Under the pieces are notes generated by a model. It saw only the letters and a program-made list of their open reading frames with translations, did not search any database and had not been told where the DNA came from. This document shows positions 57,530-64,000 of a DNA stretch of 64,000 nucleotides, one piece after another (positions within the stretch are counted from its first letter, which is position 1; each line of letters starts with the position of its first letter). The stretch is taken from positions 1,302,001 to 1,366,000 of the forward strand of contig BQMF02000046.1 in the NCBI GenBank assembly GCA_027922465.2. The letters are read 5' to 3'. The translations under genes were made by a program, and so were the position numbers. Source of the stretch: Turritopsis dohrnii. Taxonomy: Eukaryota; Cnidaria; Hydrozoa; Anthoathecata; Oceaniidae.

Positions 57530-58590
57530 AGGGGAAGTTCGCTCTAATTTTTTTTCGTCTGAGATGCTTTATTCCATACCAAAACTTCAAAATATAATAA
57601 TCTTATTTGTTCATTTCTTTCAAAAAACGTTTTTTCGTCATGTTTTTCTGTTGAAAAAAATAAGATTTTTAATCTGTTCAGCGTATGACGTCACTCCGTG
57701 CAGAAAGCATATGTACAAAGAAAAAAGCTTTATCAAAATAAAGTGTTTTTAGAAAGTTTTTTTTTAAATAACGTATAGCTGAAACCTGAAACTAATAGAT
57801 CTTTCGATGAAAATGATGAATGTTTGTAAAATATACTTGATAACTTAAACCTTTTGATTTTGAACCACAAAAAGATGTTAGAAATCTTAGCAGTAGTAGC
57901 AAAGACGAGGAAAACGAAAATGATGAAGAGCAGCATGTGTTACCTATCAGAAGCGTAGGTTGGTGTCTTTGTGGAAAATTTTGCAAACCTATGAATACCT
58001 ACAAGGAATGTTTGTGCTGTAGAGACACAATAAAATTCAGAAGAAGGGTCGTCGGAAGTAGGGTGGTTGGGTAGGCACCACCAACAAATTTGACAAGCAA
58101 CATATATTTTCAGATGTACACACCAAGTTTGTTATTTCAGTCTAGCATGCATAGAAATATATTACAAAATGAAATTCTATGGAAATTTCCCTGTTTTATC
58201 TTGATCCAACGTCACATTTTTCGACAACTTTAAAAAATGAAAGGCAAAGTAACATGTTTGTTTTAGCCAATCTAGGAGGAACAAAGTTGAAAAATTTTTT
58301 GGTCTCCTTAGAACAGAAACTATATTTTGTTTTATGTTTCTATTTGATAAAAAATCTCCCTTCACCTAATCTATGAAGACTAAAATTCTGTTTGTTCTGA
58401 ACTTTGAGATTGGCAACGTATAGACAATACATAGACCTGGTGGATACACAATACACTTGGTAAAGGGATACATACAGATATTCCATCGTGTACTTTATGG
58501 GCAACAAGGAAACCTTATCCACATAAAAATGAGAGTTACGTACCGTTCATGGAGAGAAAAATTGAAAATCAACAGCGTTTAATAGCGTCA
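57530..58590. mobile_element. TTAA element, copy 2, right end missing
   Basis: The left end AGGGGAAGTTCGCTCTAATT, preceded by TTAA (57526-57529), matches copy 1 at 33112. Homology runs to about 58590 and stops where a LINE reverse-transcriptase fragment begins; the right TIR is absent. This copy retains the Cys-rich segment missing from copy 1. Confidence 0.85.
57868..58074 (+). pseudogene. P2X7-C-like Cys-rich domain remnant in TTAA element
   Basis: An acidic stretch (SSSKDEENENDEEQHVLP) leads into GWCLCGKFCKPM, then ECLCC. The spacing WCxCGxxCxPMxTxxECxCC is that of the zinc-binding domain at the C-terminus of P2X7-like proteins, which recurs in many transposon-associated invertebrate proteins. 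The frame stops at about 58074. Further on, ATYRQYIDLVDTQYTW (about 58425-58470) resembles a downstream part of the same domain but is out of frame. It is a decayed transposon gene. Confidence 0.6.
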
Positions 58591-58592
58591 GT

Positions 58593-58876
58593 TGGAACCC
58601 AAATCGTTTGTTATATAACAAATTGTTTTCAGTAATGTGAGTGTATACCCTGTTATACATGATCCGTTCTAAGATTTTTGAGAAGATTGGTAAGATTGAT
58701 ATTGGCCGATAGTTGCTTAGTACTTCCTTTGCTCTTGTTTTAAATGATGGTTTCACTTTGGCAATTTTAAGTTGGTTTGGGAAGCACCCATGCTGTATGC
58801 TGTAAAATAGAAGCTCGAATTTTACAGACCAGAAAACTGATGATGACGTCAGCAGTTTTGATAACTCGTCGGTCAC
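58593..58876 (-). pseudogene. LINE reverse transcriptase N-terminal fragment
   Basis: The minus frame contains KIAKVKPSFK, NYRPISILPIFSKILERIMY and ENNLLYNKRFGFQ, the first conserved blocks of CR1/Jockey-group LINE reverse transcriptase. The catalytic blocks are absent: homology ends abruptly at 58593, at the junction with the TTAA element. Confidence 0.75.
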
Positions 58877-58884
58877 AGTTAAAT

Positions 58885-59045
58885 TGCTCGGAAACTCCCA
58901 AAAATCGAAGGACTCCCCAAAATCGAAGGACTCCCTAAAATTGCAGGTGAGTCAGGGAATTCCCTAAAATGGCACGTCGGGGCAGGCCCTCATCAGAAAC
59001 TCCCTAAAATCGAAGATGAGTCAGGGAAATCCCCTGACTCAGTTC
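58885..59045. repeat. CTCCCTAAAATCGAAG short repeats
   Basis: Four to six copies of ACTCCC(C/T)AAAATCGAAG and GAGTCAGGGAA motifs lie just upstream of the viral-like block. They may be part of its terminal repeat. Confidence 0.5.
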
Positions 59046-59094
59046 TGTCCACTCATAAAAAATTTCCAAGTTGAAAAAGTGTATATAATAAAGG

Positions 59095-59652
59095 ATGTTG
59101 AGTTATTTCAGAAACCTTATTACTTCTTTATATAATCAGACTAGGGAATGGGCAATACGTAGAGCAGCTAGAGCGGGTTATGTCAACCTTGTTAAATTAT
59201 GCAAGGTATGGGGCGCGACTGAATTTAACTGTCCAATGATAGTAGCAGCTTACTATGGTCACATTGAAGTTGTCAAATTATGCAAGGAGTGGGGCGCGAC
59301 AAAGTTTGACTGGGCAATGGTAGATGCAGCTTACAAGGGTCACATCGAGATAGTTAAACTCTGTAAGAAGTGGGACGCGACTGATTTTAATATTGTAATG
59401 CTAGCAGTAGGTAAAAAGGGTAAAGTTGATATAGTTAAACTCTGCAAGGAGTGGGGCGCGACTGATTTTGACTGGCCAATGATAGTAGTAGCAGCAAAGG
59501 AGGGGCACTTTAAGATTGTAGCACTCTGTCGAAGTTGGTTAGGTTACGATAGTATACATGAAGAGTTGTTTCGCTATCATCACAAGCATCGATTAGGGAA
59601 AGATCTCTACTACGAGTTGATAGAAGTTGCCATGCATCCAGAGAGAGTGTGA
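59095..59652 (+). CDS. ankyrin-like repeat protein, viral type
   Basis: The intact ORF has 185 codons. Four to five repeats of about 32 residues have the pattern GHIEIVKLCKEWGATDFDWAM, which is the short ankyrin variant common in large DNA viruses and their endogenous relatives. The C-terminal 45 residues (HEELFRYHHKHRLGK onward) are not repetitive. Ankyrin repeats bind proteins; the partner is unknown. The gene converges on the ATPase gene with 67 bases between the stops. Unlike its neighbours it has no frameshift, so it may be younger or constrained. Confidence 0.75.
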   Translation: MLSYFRNLITSLYNQTREWAIRRAARAGYVNLVKLCKVWGATEFNCPMIVAAYYGHIEVVKLCKEWGATKFDWAMVDAAYKGHIEIVKLCKKWDATDFNIVMLAVGKKGKVDIVKLCKEWGATDFDWPMIVVAAKEGHFKIVALCRSWLGYDSIHEELFRYHHKHRLGKDLYYELIEVAMHPERV

Positions 59653-59719
59653 GATTGGTACTATGATGAGGATGAAAAAAAATGTTTAGGTGCCTATCTT
59701 CAATAAGTATACAAACTAC

Positions 59720-60325
59720 TTATTGAACAACCTTGCAACTCCTTGGGAACTTAAATCGTATGTAAACATATGCATATTCTGAAGCATTCAAGTCTTGCAA
59801 GATGTGACTCCAGTCGTTTTTAGAGATGACATTAATTTCCTCATCAATCAGCTTAACGTCACTCTTCTCCTTAGGATACCAAACGAATAACATCTTTACC
59901 TGTCGTCTGATGTTCTTTGGAAGAGCTGTGTAGACTTGGGTGAGAAGCCATAGACTATGCCTTTGATGACATCCTGTGGCACTTAGATCAAGAAGTGGAC
60001 TCCTCGGCTTATTGAGTATCTCATCAGCTATAGAATCATCGATGATGAATAGGATTTCCTTCCCCGCAAATCGTTTGGTGAACCACTTGATCAAATATAG
60101 TAAGTTATATTGTGTTGTAGGTTCGATCATAAAAACATCATCATCTTCCCAGAGAATCGTACAGTCTTTATAGGTTGTATTCCATCTAAGGGAAGGAAAG
60201 AGAATGACGATATAGTCAAAGTGGTGCTTGAACTGATTCTGTAGAAAGTGTAGAACCAGTTCCGTCTTGCCACAGCCTGTTGGTCCTGAAACAATTGTCG
60301 TACAAGGAATTTTAACAAGGTCCAT
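59720..60325 (-). CDS. A32-type DNA packaging ATPase
   Basis: Walker A is GPTGCGKT and Walker B is ILFIIDD, followed by a TGCHQRHS region and an LLTQ sensor-like motif. This is the FtsK/HerA-superfamily ATPase that pumps DNA into capsids in Polintons and related viruses. The open frame runs to 60403, but the Met at 60325 lies five bases after the stop of the capsid-like gene and starts right at the conserved part, giving 201 residues. The frame is intact. It lies in the same orientation as, and directly downstream of, the capsid-like gene. Confidence 0.8.
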   Translation of the reverse strand: MDLVKIPCTTIVSGPTGCGKTELVLHFLQNQFKHHFDYIVILFPSLRWNTTYKDCTILWEDDDVFMIEPTTQYNLLYLIKWFTKRFAGKEILFIIDDSIADEILNKPRSPLLDLSATGCHQRHSLWLLTQVYTALPKNIRRQVKMLFVWYPKEKSDVKLIDEEINVISKNDWSHILQDLNASEYAYVYIRFKFPRSCKVVQ

Positions 60326-60330
60326 TTCTT

Positions 60331-61525
60331 TTAGTAGGCGACACTGTGGAAGCGTGCATTGGCGAAGTTTATCTGTCCATCTTGTAGCACAAACACGTAA
60401 CATTGAATGGCTCCCGCACCATCAGCTTTTTTGGTGATCTGCAGTGTGACACCATCTGAAGTGTTTTTGAGGTACCTCCCCGCACCATGTAGAGTGTTGT
60501 CAGCAACACTTCGAAAGTCGATAAAAAGACAGTAATTAAAATCGAAGAAGTTAGCAGGACTAATGGCCGTCTTCTTATCGAAACTGAAATACTTCCATGT
60601 CGGTTCATACATGTCTTTCGGAAGTAAGCCGTTTGTAAAGAGCTGATTAGGCTCTCCTTCGATGGTAATATCTACCTTGCTGATTTTCGGGTTTTAGTAA
60701 TGGGTGTTATCATAGCGTATGTTTTTGGTTTGTCTGGATCAAGAAAGAATAGAACGAGAGGTTTTAAACTCTCGCTGGGCACATTTATCTGTATATTCCA
60801 GGCGGTATCTTTCTTGTCCAAAGGGATTATTCTATTTCTATGCACACGCGTGTAGGGTAGTTGTTTATTGGCAAGTTCGTTGTAGACTTTTAGTTTGAAC
60901 TCAGAGTCTTCTACCTTGTCGAATTCTAGAGCAATGTTGGAGTGTAGGTGCCGTCAGGATCTTTCTTCGAAGCACCTGATCCTGATTCTGCATCGTTGAT
61001 GACCTTTCCATACTCTGCGAATTTAATTTTGAAGCTTAAGCGATCGCCAAGCTGTACATAGGGGAGATGTTTAACGAGTTCAAAAATTCCCATAGAGGAA
61101 TGGCAAAACGGTTACCATTTTACTCGATGAAGTACTCGTTGCACTTGGTGTGACTCTGAGCTTGTTCACATCACCCTCTGAATCTATCTCTTGTTCGATG
61201 TGTTGCAGCTGGTGTTTTCAGATAGCCATCTGTCTTTGTAAATTTCCATCACATCCGCATTTTGAATGTCTTGGATGATATTTCCTTCGTAACTGATAAT
61301 CAACTGTTCGATCAAAACCTTTCCCAAGTTGCTGACGATGTAGCGCCCTGTATCGGTGGAGTTTAGCTTGATATCAAACACGAGCTTGAGAGATTCTGGT
61401 AGAATGACATCATTAGCACCCAGATTAGGCAGCCTCACATCTAGAACTAGAGTCTGGTCAATGGTACTTGGTGTAGTAGAGATTTTAACATGTTGACGCG
61501 GTGCGTTGAAGGCAAAGCGAGTCAT
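60331..61525 (-). pseudogene. double-jelly-roll major capsid-like gene, frameshifted
   Basis: The conserved N-terminal part lies in the open frame 61525-61184. The following parts continue in other frames at about 61110-60950, 60950-60690 and 60690-60331, with the C-terminal piece open to its stop at 60331. The order and content agree with the large capsid proteins of Polinton-like and adintovirus-like elements. At least three frame changes and one stop inactivate it. The proposed start Met is at 61525; the frame extends further up to 61666, but that part overlaps the divergent gene. Confidence 0.6.
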
Positions 61526-61574
61526 GTATTCCTTATGAGGGTTTGCAATACCATACCTGTTTATTATAAGAGAA
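61526..61574. promoter_or_regulatory. short divergent intergenic region
   Basis: Only 49 bases separate the proposed starts of the capsid-like gene (minus) and the membrane-protein gene (plus). It contains TTTATTATAAGAG, a TATA-like sequence. A shared bidirectional promoter is inferred from the spacing. Confidence 0.3.
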
Positions 61575-62799
61575 ATGGCTGATAACGAAATGAATTGGGG
61601 AGGTGAAGATGCTGTTAACGAGCAGACAAACAGTGGAGGGTCACAAATAGTGGAGACCTCGTTCACTGCAACTGGTCAAAAAACTGAGCAGCTCAAGTTA
61701 CCAGTGCTCCACAGTCAAGTGGAAGGTCTATATGAGAAACTGTCTGAACAGACAGGTCAAAGGCCTAAAAATTTACATACGGATCTCTTTATACGGTAAG
61801 GCCATGATTTATACTTTAAAGGAAATCCTTAACCATTAACAACTCGAGATGGGCAACTCAAACCAGAAGGGGCGATAGCAGATATTTTAGGGAAGGAAGG
61901 TCTTCGTAAGATAGGTTTTGATGTACCTGAGGATTCTAATATCTCAGCATCTAAGTGGATGAACAGTTTAAAGATCTAGCAAACACCACACCTACGGCTC
62001 GTGAAGTGAATAGCTTGGATAACAGTCAAGTCCTCGACAAAATCTCAAATATGTTGGAGGTATTGAATGAAATACTGGAGCAAGTCACCAAAAAACCTTT
62101 AGAGGTGGAGGAGTTTTTACGCAAGCAAGGGATAGAATTTCTTCTGCGTGAGGCTTAGACAAAGCACTAAAAGGAATACGTAGGGAGATGGAGAATAACG
62201 AAGCAAAATTAGGCGAAGTTGATAGTCAAATAGCAGAAAAAGAACGTGAACTAGTTGAAACCCGTAAACCTGAAAAGCAAGAACAGATTAAGCAGCGACT
62301 CTCCGATTTGAAATTGGTGCGTGCAGCGCGACTAGAGGTGCTCAGTGGTAACCGCAAGAAATTGTCTAGCCAACGGTCGCGCATCAAAGAAACGGTATTC
62401 AAAGTCCTCGAGAAGGATAGAAACTAGGGGAGAAACTTCGCTTTCGAGAGCAAGGGATCACAATCGTTTCAATCTTAACAGCGTTTTCGCTGGTAATATC
62501 AACGATAGTGACCTCTCTCACAGGTGGTGGTGCTTTTACTCGAGGAAGTCCTCCTCCTGCTGCTTCTGGAAGAGGCACTTGGACCCCTTCTTGGAAAACT
62601 TTCAAGTAAACTTGGAGCTGCATTGCCGGGGATCATCGGAAGTGTTGTAAGCTGGCTCTTAAACTTTCTGAAGAAAGGTGTCATAGCTCTAGCAAGCAAC
62701 GCATGGCTAGTCGTAGTTTTAGGAGTTGGTCTGATAGGCAACTGGCTATGGTTTGAAATACAAAAAAAAGCGCAATTAATCCACCACCTACCCACATGA
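61575..62799 (+). pseudogene. Polinton-like membrane/virion protein gene, frameshifted
   Basis: Pieces in three frames follow one another: an acidic N-terminus (61575-61797), a middle part in two frames (about 61800-62158), a charged coiled-coil (62188-62427; Lys/Glu-rich) and a membrane region (62428-62799). The membrane region has two hydrophobic segments (ITIVSILTAFSLVI, and a C-terminal LVVVLGVGLIGNWLW) separated by a Gly/Pro-rich linker. This architecture is familiar from uncharacterised proteins beside Polinton-like capsid genes in invertebrates. The exact role is unknown; a virion membrane or scaffold component is a guess. It is divergent from the capsid-like gene. Confidence 0.55.
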
Positions 62800-62868
62800 G
62801 AGCCTGCTTTTCTTCTTCACGTTGCCGCGGAAGACGTTGGAACTTGCTTAACGGGAGATGTTGGAGGA

Positions 62869-62988
62869 TAGGAGGAAGCCGTTCTGCGACCCTGAAAGCC
62901 TTCTAGGGAGTGTTGTTTTGATGGGGATAGTGCAGGATGGGAGGAAGCCGTTCTGCGTCCCTGAAAGCCTCACAGGGAGTGTTGTTTA
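62869..62988. repeat. 52-bp direct repeat, two copies
   Basis: GGAGGAAGCCGTTCTGCG and GGGAGTGTTGTTT blocks occur at 62873-62922 and 62941-62988 with few differences. Confidence 0.85.
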
Positions 62989-63880
62989 GGTGGCGGTGGC
63001 GGTAGTTTACCGATGTGTGTCGCAATGGTAAGCTTTGTTGAGATATTAGAGATGTTATCAAGATTCCCAAGCTTTAAATCGCTGGGTATCAGGTATGTAC
63101 CGACCGCAACGCCAACATCAGGTTCCGATCTAGCGTAACTTAAGGCTTTCTGGAACTTACTAATCTCTTCCGCTAAAGAAGTAAGTAAGTAGTAAGTAAC
63201 GGGAGTTTTTAGTCCTTGGGCATCCATCCGTAATGGTTGGTTCTTCCGCCCGCCGACTTGCAACTATTAGTTGACGTACCGCCAAAGATACGTATAGCAT
63301 TGCTCTAATTTGCCCGAAGGCCAGTGTGCAGTCAGTCGATGGCTCCTAATGGGCTGATACGCTGCTTTTAAAGCGCATTGAAGTGGTGTATTGAGATACG
63401 ACATGACTGGACTCGAACACGGGTCACAGCGGTCGCACTCAAAGGTACTGACCACTACACCATCGCTGCACAGTGTCTTTCGCTTGTTCTACGGCCGTCA
63501 TGAAGATCTTTTTCGCATCCAAGGCATGTCCAGTATCACCCGCTATAACGGAAAGTGCACTCGCCTGAATTTCTAAAAGCATTCGCGCGTACATCCGTAT
63601 ACTCTGCGACAAGCGCTGTATACCAGCTCTACTTAAGTTGGCCTTAACATCGTTTTGAACGTAGAATTCCCAATTCTTACCAATTCTACGCATGCGAGCG
63701 GGGTATTGCCAGAAGAACTCAGCTGGTATGTCAAACTCTGCAGACAGCGTCTTGAACGCACTTGTTCATGCACAACGATCCTTTCCTCCCAGAGTTCCTT
63801 AGCAGCTAAGAGCATACTTGTAGCTCATTTCTCTGATAATAAATGCGGCAGCAGCAGCGTGAAATATATCTGAACGTCAC
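62970..63880 (-). pseudogene. unidentified viral-block gene interrupted by SINE
   Basis: The minus-strand coding pieces at about 63860-63480 and 63263-62970 read as one protein split by a SINE: the upstream piece reaches AVEQAKDTVQ, where the SINE begins, and the downstream piece resumes with GGRKNQPLRMDAQGLKTPVT and ends in a Pro-rich PPPPPKQHSL. The upstream piece itself has at least two frame changes. No domain is recognised; its position in the block suggests a virion or DNA-associated protein. Confidence 0.5.
63267..63470 (-). repeat. tRNA-derived SINE inside viral-block gene
   Basis: On the minus strand GCAGCGATGGTGTAGTGGTC (A box) is followed by GTGTTCGAGTCC (B box) and a body of about 120 bases. 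The acceptor arms do not pair, so it is a SINE head and not a tRNA gene. The left (3') boundary is approximate. It differs in body sequence from the SINE at 52.0-52.4 kb. Confidence 0.7.
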
Positions 63881-64000
63881 TCATCTTGTAGAAACCAAGT
63901 TACCAACAGAGTTCAAAGAAGGCACGGAGATTGCGATAAAAGAAGCTGTGTAATATATGTGGGATGGTTCAACCTGGAGAAGCATCAAAGGATAACCATC

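Larger units (their letters stand above)
58885..64000. mobile_element. decayed Polinton-like / adintovirus-like block
   Basis: Packaging ATPase, double-jelly-roll capsid-like gene, a membrane-protein gene and an ankyrin gene lie in one 5-kb block, with convergent and divergent packing and gaps of only 5-70 bases between the core genes. This gene set is that of Polintons/Mavericks and related adintoviruses. Multiple frameshifts and a SINE insertion show an old, inactive endogenous copy. DNA polymerase B, protease and integrase are not in the window; the block runs off the right edge. Confidence 0.7.

Overview
This is AT-rich eukaryotic nuclear DNA. Genes have GT-AG introns, and DNA transposons, non-LTR and copia retroelements, tRNA-derived SINEs, a Helitron-type element and a Polinton-like viral block are all present. 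Together with a small secreted ShK-domain peptide gene and a membrane-anchored multicopper oxidase, this suggests a marine invertebrate. A cnidarian (possibly a hydrozoan) is my best guess, by inference only. I see no bacterial operon structure, CRISPR array or rRNA.

Layout. Positions 1-1.3 kb hold the 3' part of a DDE integrase gene, an antisense SAM-like ORF and a 21-bp minisatellite. Positions 1.7-8.3 kb hold a nearly intact Helentron-type element on the minus strand: a Rep protein with a cysteine-protease-like head and HUH nuclease, then a PIF1 helicase fused to an endonuclease/exonuclease/phosphatase (EEP) domain. One G in a homopolymer splits the two ORFs. Positions 9.7-11.2 kb hold a hevamine-type GH18 chitinase gene with lost catalytic residues and a frameshift. 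From 11 to 42 kb there are no convincing host genes; the region is a mosaic of nested repeats: three copies of a dispersed repeat, foldback MITEs, a mariner-like MITE, copia remnants, two LINE fragments, a TTAA-flanked element and two members of an unusual TIR family. At 42.2 kb is a three-exon ShK-domain peptide gene. At 46.0-49.3 kb is a seven-exon laccase-like multicopper oxidase whose 711 codons (710 residues plus stop) are fully in phase. Positions 51-58.9 kb hold a Harbinger-like MITE, a SINE, PIF/Harbinger gene remnants, a third member of the TIR family, a second TTAA element with a P2X7-like cysteine motif and a LINE RT piece. Positions 58.9-64 kb form a decayed Polinton-like/adintovirus-like block: an ankyrin-repeat gene, a packaging ATPase, a double-jelly-roll capsid-like gene, a divergent membrane-protein gene and a further gene cut by a SINE.

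The most unusual signal is a family of three elements (28676-31092, 38903-39783, 56621-57363). All begin TACGGAAGC, all are flanked by perfect 6-bp duplications (CTATTC, ATGTAA, TTTAAC), and each is filled with its own short palindromic satellite, in inverted arrays where this could be followed. For the first, an empty site is visible in another repeat copy in the same window.
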